A stretch of DNA of 64,000 nt from Bacteriovorax sp. BAL6_X (GTDB lineage: Bacteria; Bdellovibrionota; Bacteriovoracia; Bacteriovoracales; Bacteriovoracaceae): assembly GCF_000443995.1 (NCBI RefSeq), contig NZ_AUMC01000010.1, forward strand, positions 868,001 to 932,000, written 5' to 3'. Positions 43,326 to 52,853 of the stretch are shown here, piece by piece. The position numbers and the translations under genes are program-made. Below the pieces are notes generated by a model. It did no database searches. It saw nothing but the letters and a program-made list of their open reading frames with translations, and was not told the origin of the DNA. Position 1 is the first letter of the stretch. The number at the start of each line of letters is the position of its first letter.

Positions 43326-44879
43326 ATGAGTGCAAGACAAATTTGGATCGTGGACTTTGGTTCACAGTACACACAATTAATTACAAGAAAATCACGTGAG
43401 CTAGGTTATTCAAGTGAGATTATCACTGTAAAAAAGGCCCGTGAATTATTTAAAGAGGGAAAGAAGCCGAATGCTCTTGTTCTTTCTGGTGGCCCACAAT
43501 CAGTTTTTGAAGATGAAACAAATTATGACTTTGTCTTTGAGAATGAAGACCTGCCAATTCTCGGTGTATGCTACGGAATGCAACTTATGGGCAAGTACTT
43601 CGGTGGTGTTGTTGAGAAGGGAACTATTGGAGAATATGGACACGCTAAGATTCACCTTTTAAATGGCTTTAAGATGGACGGCGTCCCAGAAGAAGTTAAT
43701 GTCTGGATGTCTCACTCAGATCATATTTCAAAACTTCCAAATGACTTTTCACTCGTCATGGAATCTGCAAATGGACTTGTCTCTGCAATTGAACACAATA
43801 CGCGTCCAATGATGGGACTGCAATTTCACCCAGAAGTTGAACATAGTGAACATGGAAAAGATATTCTTAATCACTTCTTTAAAGATATCGCCAAGCTTGA
43901 AAAAGATTGGGATGCAACAGAAATGCTTGAAGAAGCAAAAGAGCTTGTTCGTGGAATTGAGAAATCAAAAGTTCTTTGTGCATTTTCTGGTGGAGTAGAT
44001 TCTCTCGTAGCTGCTCAGCTCTCACATGAAGTAATCGGTGATAATCTATATTGCTTCTTTGTTGATCATGGACTTCTTCGTCCACAAGATTATCAGCATA
44101 TTGAAACATTAAAAGAGAAGACTCAATTAAATATCGAAGTAATTGATGTAAAAGCAGAGTTCATGGCAAACCTCAAAGGGAAGTCTGATCCTGAGGATAA
44201 GCGTAAGGCCATAGGTAAAACCTTTATTGATATTTTTGAAATGAAGGTGAAAGAATATCAAGAAAACCATGGAATTAACTTTGAGTACTTACTTCAGGGA
44301 ACTTTGTATCCAGACGTTATTGAATCAATCTCTCCCCATGAAGAAGATGGGAAATCTGTAACGATTAAGTCTCACCACAATGTTGGTGGTCTTCCTGAGA
44401 GAATGAATTTAAAACTTCTTGAACCACTTCGCTACCTCTTTAAAGATGAAGTTAGAAAGATGGGTGAGGAGCTAGGACTTGAGCATGGCTGGGTTCATCG
44501 TCATCCATTCCCTGGACCGGGAATTGGTATTCGCGTTCTAGGTGAACTTACAGAAACTCGCATCGCTCAGGTTCAGCAAAGTGATCAAATCCTTTTTGAA
44601 GAATTACATAAGAATAGTCTCTACGAATCAACTTGGCAGGCACTAACTGTTTTACTTCCAGTAAAAACAGTTGGAGTAAAAGGTGATGGCCGTGCATATG
44701 AAGAAGTTATTTGTCTTCGTATGGTTAACTCAAGTGATGGGATGACTGCGACGTGGACTGATATGCCACACGCTTTCTTATCTCGTGTTTCAAATCGCAT
44801 CACTAACGAAGTTAAGGGCATCACTCGTGTGGTTTATGACATTACGTCGAAACCTCCTGGTACTATTGAATGGGAGTAG
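43326..44879 (+). CDS. guaA: GMP synthase (glutamine-hydrolysing)
   Basis: A 517-residue two-domain enzyme turning XMP into GMP. The class I glutamine amidotransferase domain (about 1-195) has GVCYGMQLMG with the nucleophile Cys and FHPEVEHS with the catalytic His; the ATP pyrophosphatase domain has AFSGGVDSLVA (about 220) and the dimerisation domain ends in KPPGTIEWE. Operon with guaB. The last codon lies at the edge of a large hairpin. Confidence 0.97.
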   Translation: MSARQIWIVDFGSQYTQLITRKSRELGYSSEIITVKKARELFKEGKKPNALVLSGGPQSVFEDETNYDFVFENEDLPILGVCYGMQLMGKYFGGVVEKGTIGEYGHAKIHLLNGFKMDGVPEEVNVWMSHSDHISKLPNDFSLVMESANGLVSAIEHNTRPMMGLQFHPEVEHSEHGKDILNHFFKDIAKLEKDWDATEMLEEAKELVRGIEKSKVLCAFSGGVDSLVAAQLSHEVIGDNLYCFFVDHGLLRPQDYQHIETLKEKTQLNIEVIDVKAEFMANLKGKSDPEDKRKAIGKTFIDIFEMKVKEYQENHGINFEYLLQGTLYPDVIESISPHEEDGKSVTIKSHHNVGGLPERMNLKLLEPLRYLFKDEVRKMGEELGLEHGWVHRHPFPGPGIGIRVLGELTETRIAQVQQSDQILFEELHKNSLYESTWQALTVLLPVKTVGVKGDGRAYEEVICLRMVNSSDGMTATWTDMPHAFLSRVSNRITNEVKGITRVVYDITSKPPGTIEWE

Positions 44880-44921
44880 ATGCGTCATTGTTTGCCTGAC
44901 GGCAAACTATTGGACGCATCT
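44878..44921 (+). repeat. Two-step hairpin at the end of guaA
   Basis: Outer stem AGATGCGTC / GACGCATCT (44878-44886 and 44913-44921) enclosing an inner stem GTTTGCC / GGCAAAC with a 4-base loop. It starts inside the guaA stop codon. No T-run follows, so it is not a standard terminator; it may stabilise the mRNA 3' end. Confidence 0.75.
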
Positions 44922-45193
44922 ACAGCGCCCCATGCTTGAATTTCAATACTTATTCAACAGGCCGACGTTTATGTCGGCCTTGTTGCCTCAGGAGCAATGG
45001 GAAAGTTGTCGCATTTGACCGAAAGCCGCACCTACGGTTTGCTTTCTTGAATCACATCCATCTCTGCATCAAAACTACCCTTTAGGGTACTTTTGCCACA
45101 GGATGTGCCTCAGGCGCAATGGGAAAACTAACGAATTATAGTACCACCCAACTAGCGAAAATTAATCACGAAGTGATTAATTAAGCGGTAGCC
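44922..45193. repeat. Hairpin-rich non-coding region with a direct repeat
   Basis: No gene is visible here. It holds a strong hairpin CAACAGGCCGAC / GTCGGCCTTGTTG with one bulge (44955-44985), two copies of GCCTCAGG(A/C)GCAATGGGAAA (44985-45004 and 45107-45126, 19 of 20 identical), a TACCCT/AGGGTA hairpin with flanking A and T runs (45071-45094), and AATTAATCAC-GAA-GTGATTAATT (45160-45182). Function unknown; it may be a non-coding RNA locus or remains of a repeat element. Confidence 0.6.
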
Positions 45194-45541
45194 TTACTTA
45201 GTACAAACCAGTTTATAAACAGTTGCGCCATCGACGCTTACTAGTTCAAATCGCCCGTTTTGATCAAATGTTGCAGTTGAAACGATCCCTTGAGTATAGT
45301 CCGGACCAAATGTGATTTTAGCGACAAATTGCTCTTCGTCGTACTTTGTGAAAACGAAGTATGCTTCATCGATATCTGCGTGAATTTTTGCATCTGTATA
45401 ATCAAATGCTCGTTCAAGTTTGATTTCTTTAAGTTGAGATTGGCCTCTGTCATCTAAATATCTCTTAGAAGCAGTACAGTCCATAGATAAGGCCGAAGAC
45501 GCTAGAAGTAGTGTTAATGTAATTTTTGCGATCTTTGTCAT
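45194..45541 (-). CDS. Small exported protein with two cysteines
   Basis: A 115-residue protein with a signal peptide (about 1-19, ending ALSM) and a mature part predicted mostly as beta-strands. It has only two cysteines, one near each end of the mature protein (Cys22 and Cys113), which could form one disulfide. AAGGAG precedes the ATG by 6 bases. Single gene. No family recognised. Confidence 0.65.
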   Translation of the reverse strand: MTKIAKITLTLLLASSALSMDCTASKRYLDDRGQSQLKEIKLERAFDYTDAKIHADIDEAYFVFTKYDEEQFVAKITFGPDYTQGIVSTATFDQNGRFELVSVDGATVYKLVCTK

Positions 45542-45645
45542 TTGAACTCCTTATCCTGATTTATGAGATATGAAATTCTAGTGAAAAAGAAACATCAAAG
45601 CAAAAGATGAAGCATAATAGTTAGAAAGTGTTAGATTTGATTACG

Positions 45646-48420
45646 CTACCAGCCAAATAACACGGTTTCATCCTCGTCACCACTTGCGCTGTTATTATTA
45701 GGCTGATACCAAGCCTGAAACTTATCAGGGGACTCGAATACTGTACCTGAGGCAATATTAGAGCTTAGATAGGCTCGATAAGGGACGTTGTCCTCGTTGG
45801 TGGTGCGCGTCAATGTTATTGTTGATGTTGAACCATCGCTTCCATCTATTACTGTGATAATAGCTGGAGAGAGGGAAGTAAAGGCAACATAGTCTGCATT
45901 AGTATTAATTCCAAATGAGTTCTTCATTAGCGCTGTTGGTACAAATGGTGCTGCACAGTATCCGTTTGAGTCAGCTGTTGAGTTTCCAATCATTGGAATA
46001 GATACGTCTGAAATAATACGTGTTGCTTGTGTGTCATAAAGATTTTTATTTCCACTTACTTTGTGTGCATATGTTGTACCTGCCGTAAGAGTTGTAGCTT
46101 GAGTTGTGGACTCTGAATTGTATATCGTTACACTATTGCTGCTGGCCGCAGTTGTGATATTTCCTGTTGTGGAAGGGAAGCCAATTATGTCTGTTGCAGT
46201 TGGTAGGAGCGGTTTGGGATCCACATGATCACTACCTGTTCCTGCCATCATGTAGGCCAGAATATATCCTGTTGAGTTAAGCTCGTAAGAAGCATATGTT
46301 GAAACAGTTAGGGTTGTAGAAGTCCCTGCAACTAAACTAGCAGAAGTAACAACTGTTCCATTTCTTGTGATTTCAATATCAGAGTCAGTGTAGGCGTATA
46401 CTGAAATATTGCTGACACTTTGTCTTGTGTGATTAAAGAGAAAGCTTTTTCCTACCCAGCTTGTAGGGCTCCAAACGATATTAGCATTCTTACTTGCTGA
46501 AGTGCTATTACTGTCACTTCTTCTTCCTGCAACAAAGAATTTTCCTGTTGCCTCAATAGTGTCGAATTGAGCACATGTAAAACTATGAGTATCTGTCTTA
46601 TTGAAAGTTCCAGCTATTGGTACTCCATTGTGTTCAAATGAATTTCCATCTTCAAGTGAAACTAGTCGACAAGAAGTGGCCCCTCCTACGTTAACGGCCA
46701 AATAGTTGGATTGAAAAATTGGAATATCCGGAAGCGTTTGTGAAATTAGAATATTCGAAGATTCAGAATTGTAGGCGCCATTTGTTGCATAGACGCGGTA
46801 GCTATACTCAGTATCTGGTGTTAGTCCTGTGTGTGTAAAATCAGTCAGGGTATGTGAAGCCGTGATTGTTTGCCAATTCCCAACTCCTTCTTTGTAATCA
46901 ATTTGATACCCTGTAATTGCTGGGCCATTAGGATCTGGAGTTGTCCAAGCAATCTTAATTGAGTCTGTTGTTCTCTCTACTAGAGAGAGGTTATTAATCT
47001 TATTTGGCGGTGCTAGAACGTACCATGAATTAGATGAAGTAATTGTTTCATTTCCTGCAGCATCAATTGTTTTTAGGATGAGGTAGTACTGTTCGCCCTC
47101 TGTTAATGTGACACCAGTGTACTGGTATGAAGCTGACATAAAGGGAGTATAATTTGCTCCAGGTAATATATCTGCTTCTGCCGGAGATGTTGAAATTGCC
47201 ACTTCATAACCTGCAATAGAGCTTCCAGTTCCGTCAGCACTTGCTAATGTAAATGAATCTGAGGCGCTTGTTGTTGCATCCGAATTTAAGCTTATTGTAG
47301 GGGCCGTTGGAGCGATATCATCGTGAATGATGTCGTCACTAAGGCATTCTGATTCATAAAGCGTTACAGTTCTAAACTTAATATAGACATTGTTGACACT
47401 ATTTAATGAAGAAAGAGTCCAAGGGTGAGATGTTGCATAGGCTTGCCAACTTCCTCCCGAAGAGCAGCTCGCATCTGTTGTAATATACATTTCGTTCGCA
47501 TTTGATGCTGTTATACTTAAGGTTGTACTTGTTTGATTGGTTGCGCTTGCGCCACTATTGATTGAGAAAGTTATTGTGTGTGGAATATCATTTGTAATCT
47601 TAATTCCACTAGTATCTCCAGAAGTGATCGCCAGATTTGCATCATGGCCAGCTCCGTCCTTAATTGTTCCACCATTAAGTGCAATTGTAGACGAGAGAAG
47701 AACTCCGTCTGTTGGGTCGTTGTCTGAACTTGTGATTGTATATTCAAAGATAAGTGTGTTTGTTCCAGATCCACTCTTGTAATCGAGAAAGACGTTACCA
47801 CTATCAAGTTGTAGCTCTATTCTTGGTGTCCCAGTAATCACTATATTTTCGTCAAAGGTAACCGCAAAGCTTAGAGTGTCATCAGTGATATAGTTGTTAT
47901 TATTAGGAAGTGTAATAGAAGAGAAGCTTGGTGCTTGAGTGTCGACCAAGACAGAAGGAAAGTTACTAGTATTGAAAATACTTGTTAAATCATTAGCTTG
48001 ATCGTCTTGAATTGTCGCACTTGAAATATCTAGAGGTGAAAGCGTGGAAATTCCATCGCTGTCGTTATCTGATGCACTTACGACATATTCAAAAATAAAT
48101 TCATCTGTACCACTACCTGAGATATAGTCTGCAAATACAGAACTTGATCCAATTTCTAATTCGAGTCTAGGGGCACCTGTTATTAGTGTTGCGGCCTTAT
48201 TAAAGTTAACCGAGATCGATATAGTCTCTCCCAAAGTATAGTTACCAGGGGATAAGATCGTAATCTGGTCAATAAAGAGTTCTCCCTGAGGAAGTTGTTC
48301 ATTGCCAATATTTACTTTTTTTAGGGCCTCTTCGTCTGCTCCAGCAGAACATGACGTTAATGTTACTAAGAGGAAAGCGACGGAAGTTATTAATATTACA
48401 AACTGTTTTATTTTGAACAT
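45646..48420 (-). CDS. Large surface lipoprotein with Ig-like and fibronectin type III domains
   Basis: A 924-residue lipoprotein (Cys24 after LTS). Two tandem Ig-like repeats of about 110 residues (about 48-165 and 168-275) share the pattern ...G-x-P-R-(L/I)-E-L..., (F/D)-D-Y-x-SGSGT and FEY; they resemble SwmB-type bacterial Ig-like domains. A middle Ser/Thr-rich region (about 280-465) is followed by a fibronectin III domain (about 470-560: SIKIAWTTPDPNGPAITGYQIDYK, LTPDTEYSYRVYATN). The last 350 residues are Ser/Thr/Gly-rich with no recognised domain. An adhesin or surface-contact role is inferred. The ATG has no Shine-Dalgarno. Confidence 0.82.
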   Translation of the reverse strand: MFKIKQFVILITSVAFLLVTLTSCSAGADEEALKKVNIGNEQLPQGELFIDQITILSPGNYTLGETISISVNFNKAATLITGAPRLELEIGSSSVFADYISGSGTDEFIFEYVVSASDNDSDGISTLSPLDISSATIQDDQANDLTSIFNTSNFPSVLVDTQAPSFSSITLPNNNNYITDDTLSFAVTFDENIVITGTPRIELQLDSGNVFLDYKSGSGTNTLIFEYTITSSDNDPTDGVLLSSTIALNGGTIKDGAGHDANLAITSGDTSGIKITNDIPHTITFSINSGASATNQTSTTLSITASNANEMYITTDASCSSGGSWQAYATSHPWTLSSLNSVNNVYIKFRTVTLYESECLSDDIIHDDIAPTAPTISLNSDATTSASDSFTLASADGTGSSIAGYEVAISTSPAEADILPGANYTPFMSASYQYTGVTLTEGEQYYLILKTIDAAGNETITSSNSWYVLAPPNKINNLSLVERTTDSIKIAWTTPDPNGPAITGYQIDYKEGVGNWQTITASHTLTDFTHTGLTPDTEYSYRVYATNGAYNSESSNILISQTLPDIPIFQSNYLAVNVGGATSCRLVSLEDGNSFEHNGVPIAGTFNKTDTHSFTCAQFDTIEATGKFFVAGRRSDSNSTSASKNANIVWSPTSWVGKSFLFNHTRQSVSNISVYAYTDSDIEITRNGTVVTSASLVAGTSTTLTVSTYASYELNSTGYILAYMMAGTGSDHVDPKPLLPTATDIIGFPSTTGNITTAASSNSVTIYNSESTTQATTLTAGTTYAHKVSGNKNLYDTQATRIISDVSIPMIGNSTADSNGYCAAPFVPTALMKNSFGINTNADYVAFTSLSPAIITVIDGSDGSTSTITLTRTTNEDNVPYRAYLSSNIASGTVFESPDKFQAWYQPNNNSASGDEDETVLFGW

Positions 48421-48525
48421 ATTTGCATTATCGGATTATCATAATAAATATTTATAAATAAAATAACTGACTAAAATTAGCATCTTTAGGAAGTAATGCT
48501 AACACTTTGTAAGTATTAAATATTG

Positions 48526-48633
48526 TTACTGAATTAACTTTAAAATATCTTTGCTAAAAGCATTAGACATCAGTGCCGAGAATAAGAAGATGAAGAATGT
48601 TGCCATGACTTGTTTGATAAATTTCTTTTCCAT
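48526..48633 (-). CDS. Possible 35-residue exported peptide
   Basis: A short frame encoding a basic N-terminus (MEKKFIKQ), a hydrophobic stretch rich in Phe, and ALMSNAFSK, which looks like a signal peptidase site with almost no mature part. It fills most of the 291-base gap between the lipoprotein and the HAD-like gene, but there is no good Shine-Dalgarno. The rest of the gap is AT-rich and I see no other feature in it. Confidence 0.3.
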   Translation of the reverse strand: MEKKFIKQVMATFFIFLFSALMSNAFSKDILKLIQ

Positions 48634-48711
48634 GGAGAAATCTTACTGGATTTTAATAATTGAAAATACTTTTTTGAAAATTGCCTAGGCAGTGTTCAGT
48701 TCTTTACTGGA

Positions 48712-49623
48712 CTATTGTGCAAAAAGGTTAAGCTGATCAAGACGTGACTCATGCTTAGAGAAGATTGTTTCAACTGAATGCTCATGAACTTCGCGTTTCT
48801 CAAAACCATTGTCATAAGTTTGAATAACAAAGAAAGACATACGAGGAAACTTCGCTTTAAGCTCTTTCATCGCATCTGTAATCAGATCAATATTTCCTGC
48901 ATCATCATCGCTCATACCAAAACGGTGATAATCAGAGTAGCCATATTTTTGGATGGCAAGCTCAACAGACTCGATTATTGCCTTATACTTAAGCTCTGGG
49001 ACATTATAGTCTTCATCGCGTCCGCCAAGGCGTACACGTGTCTCAGGGTTTGAAACGGCATAAACAGTGTGGAAGTTTGGCATATTAGGCAGGTGACCTT
49101 CGTTATAAATAACTTCAATTCCTTGCTTAATAGTGTCTTCTCTGTGACCACGAGCTGTAATGATTGATACAGGTCTTTGATTATAAGTTGCATGGAAGAA
49201 GTGATTCCAGCTTGGAGCTTTCCAAGTCGAATCACTTCTTTCAAGTGCATCCTGGATATCTGTGATAAGTGATTGCTTTCTTCCGGTTAGTCGTTGAGTA
49301 AGCGAAAGATCTGAATCGCGGAAATTTCTGAAAGTTCCCGTCTCATCATCGAAATCCATGTGATAATTTGCGTATGGCCCTTCTTTTCCAATGATCTTGT
49401 TATGAGCAGCAAATTCGTGAGAAGAAAGAAGTTTTTCTTCACCTGTCTCATTGTGAAAGATGATAATTGGAGTTGAAAGGAAAACGACATTGTCGTCAAA
49501 GTCGAAGAAATAGAAAGACTTTCCACCTAGGTGGAAGTTGCGATCATTTTCGCGAGGAAGCTCAAAGTTAAACTCAAGCTGCTCCTTATTCTTTGGCGTT
49601 TTTTTCTTACGAGTAAAAACCAT
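48712..49623 (-). CDS. HAD-superfamily-like protein
   Basis: A 303-residue cytoplasmic protein with the HAD motifs: FYFFDFDDNVVFLST (motif I, DxDxx near 40-46), SIITARGHRED (motif II Thr), a lysine-containing middle segment, and FGMSDDDAGNIDLI (motif IV acidic pair). Two insertions (about 70-140 and 175-200) have no recognised fold. Substrate unknown. AGAGAG lies before the ATG. It is transcribed alone. Confidence 0.72.
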   Translation of the reverse strand: MVFTRKKKTPKNKEQLEFNFELPRENDRNFHLGGKSFYFFDFDDNVVFLSTPIIIFHNETGEEKLLSSHEFAAHNKIIGKEGPYANYHMDFDDETGTFRNFRDSDLSLTQRLTGRKQSLITDIQDALERSDSTWKAPSWNHFFHATYNQRPVSIITARGHREDTIKQGIEVIYNEGHLPNMPNFHTVYAVSNPETRVRLGGRDEDYNVPELKYKAIIESVELAIQKYGYSDYHRFGMSDDDAGNIDLITDAMKELKAKFPRMSFFVIQTYDNGFEKREVHEHSVETIFSKHESRLDQLNLFAQ

Positions 49624-49729
49624 GTTGTCTCTCTATAAACTTTTATGCCGTATATTCGCAGAAGTCATGGTCGCGTTCAAGAAAAGAACTTAGTATCTGC
49701 AATATTTACAGATACTAAGTTATTGAAAC

Positions 49730-50806
49730 TTAATAGCATTTACTATCGTTTAGTAAAGTAATCGTCGCGGAGGTCATCATTTTAAGATCGCTGCTATCAA
49801 ATACCAGTGAGCTATTTGATAGCGCCGAGAGACTTTGCTCAATTCCCGTACATATCATCCAATCTTCAGAGGCAAAGCTAATTGCACTTAAAAGATCATT
49901 CGTATAGTTTGAAATAATATAACTATTTTCTTTAGTTAGTTTAAAATTAGTCATTCTAATTTTAAAGAAGAAGTCGCGTAAAAGGATAAGTGTTAGGCGA
50001 TTTAATAAAGCGTAGTTCGGATTGTTCTTAATTTGAGCAAAAGATAATTGGTCCACCATTGGGATTATCTCTCTAAGAAGTTTATAATCTGCTCTTAGGT
50101 TCTTTAATCGATTTAGATCATTAGATTTTGCATATAGCTCTTTTGATAACTTCAGATTTAAAGTAATGAGTGGCGCAAGATCGATAGTGTTATAGCTATC
50201 AAGAGCAGTATTTGCTCGTATAAAGTATGAAAGTTCTTCTTTAATTGAGCGTGAATTAAATGAGCGCAGCTGAGTGTTTTCCACGATGTCAAATGACTGC
50301 TTGGCCCATTTCATTTTGAAGTCTCCAAAACTTAAAATATCTTGTTTTACCAATACCTTTGTTGAGTAGACATAATTATCATCATTGATACCCTGGGCCC
50401 TAAGAAGCTCATGAAGAACCATGATATTAGCGAGACGTGAGTTCTTAAAAATATTATTCCAGTGAAGCTCTGGAATGTCCTCTCCAACATAGAGTATGAT
50501 TTTTCCAGGCTCTCCAATAGCACTAACTGGGTTTCCAAGGTTATCAATTAAGATTTCCTTCGATGTGCTAATTGTTTTGATATTTAAATGGGGCTTCAGA
50601 AACAGAGGTGATATGAGTACGTTACTTATCGACTTAAAACCTTCTTTATAATATTCCAAAATGCCATTACCTGTACTGATAAAACGAAGTCTAACAGTAT
50701 CGCCACCATTACCGACTCCTGATCCACCTTCTCGTAGAAGTGGACGTTCTCCTGCATGTGTAGAAAGAGTTAAAAAAGATAGTGCTAAAATTAAAAGTAC
50801 TTTCAT
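49730..50806 (-). CDS. Hypothetical exported protein with HELLR motif
   Basis: A 358-residue protein with a signal peptide (about 1-18, ending THAG). The mature N-terminus GGSGVGNGGD is a Gly-rich segment often seen in exported proteins of this group, and VLHELLRAQGINDDNYVYS (about 131-149) contains an HExxR sequence that resembles, but is not, the HExxH zinc site. The rest is helical. It is coupled by ATGA to the TIGR02147-type gene, so the two are expressed together. Confidence 0.65.
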   Translation of the reverse strand: MKVLLILALSFLTLSTHAGERPLLREGGSGVGNGGDTVRLRFISTGNGILEYYKEGFKSISNVLISPLFLKPHLNIKTISTSKEILIDNLGNPVSAIGEPGKIILYVGEDIPELHWNNIFKNSRLANIMVLHELLRAQGINDDNYVYSTKVLVKQDILSFGDFKMKWAKQSFDIVENTQLRSFNSRSIKEELSYFIRANTALDSYNTIDLAPLITLNLKLSKELYAKSNDLNRLKNLRADYKLLREIIPMVDQLSFAQIKNNPNYALLNRLTLILLRDFFFKIRMTNFKLTKENSYIISNYTNDLLSAISFASEDWMICTGIEQSLSALSNSSLVFDSSDLKMMTSATITLLNDSKCY

Positions 50807-51666
50807 TGGTCAACCTTATTTGAAATAGCAAAAAAGTTAATTGCTAAGTGATATAATTGATTTCCTTCAAAGTCCTTTTCGATAAATTTTTGAGAAAACT
50901 CTTCTCTGAATTTTCTTAACTCTTCCTTGGCCTTTGGAAGGTTTTCAGCGCGAATTCCAAATGTAAAGCCAGCGAATTCTCTGTCTTGTACATCTTGTTT
51001 TTCAACGGCTTCTTTTGCAAGATCAGCGATATTCTTGTGGTACTCTTGCTTAGCAAGATTTGGGATATCATTTGCTGTAAAGACTGTCCCATGGGCCTTG
51101 CGGTAGCTCCCATCAATAAGAGTGAGCATTTCAAGCTTTGTTAATAACTCGACACTCTTTCTTATCTCTGTAAGAGGGTAGTTATGAATTAATAATTTTT
51201 GAATTTTAATTGGTGTAAGCTTAGTATCTATCAAGCAAAATAATTCAAGGATAAAGAAGTTAAGAGGGTTACGAATTAACTCGTAACTATCAACTTCATA
51301 AACTTCAAGAGTTTCATTATTTCTTTGAATCGATTTTAAATAGAAAATCTTTTCTTCTTCAGACTTCGCGGCTTGAAGTTTAACAAGTTTTTCAAAGTAG
51401 TCAGCTTCTTCTTGTGTAAGTTTTAAGTCCTTCGCAAGAGTCATAATATACTTACTTGGAAGGTTACGCTTTCCATTTAGAACTTGGTGAAGCTGAGAAT
51501 GAGAAGTTATTCCTAGCTTTTGGGCCCATGATCTAATTGAGAAATTGGGATTTAGTTCTTTCTTCTTAAGCCACGTATCTCTTAGATAAAGAGAAGCATT
51601 CACGTAGTTGTAAATATCTACGGAATGCCTTTCTGATAAATATGGGGAAGTTGTTTGAATATCCAA
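50803..51666 (-). CDS. TIGR02147/DUF4423-type putative regulator
   Basis: A 287-residue protein of a family found in Bdellovibrionota. The N-terminal 60-90 residues contain the typical YLRDTWLKKKELNPNFSIRSWAQKLG, then SHSQLHQVLNGKRNLP, which reads as a helix-turn-helix of the Cro/C1 type. The C-terminal part, including a winged-helix-like stretch around 150-190 and RKAHGTVFTANDIPN, is the DUF4423 region. A transcriptional role is inferred. It is the upstream gene of an operon with the exported HELLR protein, a common arrangement for this family. Confidence 0.82.
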   Translation of the reverse strand: MDIQTTSPYLSERHSVDIYNYVNASLYLRDTWLKKKELNPNFSIRSWAQKLGITSHSQLHQVLNGKRNLPSKYIMTLAKDLKLTQEEADYFEKLVKLQAAKSEEEKIFYLKSIQRNNETLEVYEVDSYELIRNPLNFFILELFCLIDTKLTPIKIQKLLIHNYPLTEIRKSVELLTKLEMLTLIDGSYRKAHGTVFTANDIPNLAKQEYHKNIADLAKEAVEKQDVQDREFAGFTFGIRAENLPKAKEELRKFREEFSQKFIEKDFEGNQLYHLAINFFAISNKVDQ

Positions 51667-51667
51667 T

Positions 51668-52174
51668 CTATTTTACTTTTAAATCAAGTCCGTAATCTAA
51701 ATTCCAAGAACAAGTGTAATTATTTGTCCCTTTTGTTTTTTGCGTCATATTCTCAGGGATTGAAATATTCACTTTGCCTTTTTGATATGTAAGAGTTCCG
51801 ATGTTTAGGTTTTGTAAATAGTCTTTCTTGTTACGATATAAATCGTATCCTCCGAAACCGTCTTCTTCACCGATGAAACTCATTGCAAAACCTGCACATT
51901 TCTTTCTGTCTTGTGACTTTATTAAAACAGTGATTCTGCCTGTACTTGATTTTGTAATCTGAACGTCTAATTTAATATTTAGAGTCTTACTTTTTGCATA
52001 GTAGTCTTCGTAATCAAAACAAAGAAACTTGCTACAATCAACCTCAAAATAACCAGTGTAAGTTAAAGAGATCTTTTTCTTTCCACTATATTCGCCTTCA
52101 ATAGATTTCTTTCCAAGTGCCTGACTACTTAAAGAGAGTGTTAGTAGGATTATTGCTGCAATTAATTTTTTCAT
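51668..52174 (-). CDS. Exported protein, tandem paralogue A
   Basis: A 168-residue protein with a signal peptide (about 1-20, ending QALG). The mature part shares with the next gene upstream (52192-52821) the segments G-x-Y-x-GKxxISLxY, (D/K)RKKCAGF and GGYDL(Y/F)(R/K)NK, with conserved cysteines, so the pair arose by duplication. The fold is unrecognised, probably beta-rich. Start follows AAGGAT. Confidence 0.68.
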   Translation of the reverse strand: MKKLIAAIILLTLSLSSQALGKKSIEGEYSGKKKISLTYTGYFEVDCSKFLCFDYEDYYAKSKTLNIKLDVQITKSSTGRITVLIKSQDRKKCAGFAMSFIGEEDGFGGYDLYRNKKDYLQNLNIGTLTYQKGKVNISIPENMTQKTKGTNNYTCSWNLDYGLDLKVK

Positions 52175-52191
52175 TCTTTATCCTTATAATA

Positions 52192-52821
52192 TTATTTCTT
52201 TAGGTTTACGTTAAGACCGTGCTTGAGGTCCCATACACATTTATGTCCATGGCGACCTTTCGTTAGTAGTGTTAAACTTTCTGATACTGCGATATCCAAT
52301 TCATTTGCTGCGTAAGTAGCTGTTCCAAATATTTCATTATTCAGGTATGACTCTTTATTTTTGAAAAGATCATAACCTCCAAATCCATCTGGTTCACCAA
52401 TTAGCTTTACTGAAAATCCAGCACATTTCTTCTTGTCTTTAGATGTAATCATGAGAGTGATTCTTTCTGAACTTGTCTGAACAACTTTTGCTTCTAGTTT
52501 TACTTTGAAAATATTTTCGCGAGTGTAGCTGTTGTCAAAACATACACCTTGTTTCCATCCTTGAACGAGAAAGAATGTTCCAATAATTCCCAGTGGTCCA
52601 AGTGACCAAGCTGCAGCAGCGGCACCAACAGATAGAGCGTTGAAACCAAGCTTTCCGTCAAAAGAACACTTGTTAAGTATTTTTACTCCATCGTAGTTTA
52701 AAGAAATGCTTTCTTTCCCTTTATACACTCCAGCAATGCCATTATCTTTTTTTCCAAATAGTGCGTATGTATTTGAACTAAGTAGTGCCACTAGTGACAA
52801 CATTGAAATTAGCTTTTTCAT
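52192..52821 (-). CDS. Exported protein, tandem paralogue B
   Basis: A 209-residue protein, paralogue of the gene at 51668-52174, which follows it in the same direction after 17 bases. Signal peptide about 1-20 (ending TYAL). It has a hydrophobic insertion absent from the paralogue (about 65-95, Ala/Gly-rich), which may be a membrane segment. Then KKDKKKCAGFSVKLIG and GFGGYDLFKNK match the paralogue. I start at ATG 52821, which gives a normal signal peptide; an in-frame ATG 45 bases upstream would not. Confidence 0.65.
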   Translation of the reverse strand: MKKLISMLSLVALLSSNTYALFGKKDNGIAGVYKGKESISLNYDGVKILNKCSFDGKLGFNALSVGAAAAAWSLGPLGIIGTFFLVQGWKQGVCFDNSYTRENIFKVKLEAKVVQTSSERITLMITSKDKKKCAGFSVKLIGEPDGFGGYDLFKNKESYLNNEIFGTATYAANELDIAVSESLTLLTKGRHGHKCVWDLKHGLNVNLKK

Positions 52822-52853
52822 AAATTGCTCCAACTTCTTCTTCGATTTAAATA

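Noticed and set aside
44878-45193. Integron attC site or insertion-sequence remnant in the hairpin-rich gap
   Set aside because: No integrase, transposase fragment, target-site duplication or attC core sites are visible; only hairpins and one direct repeat can be supported.
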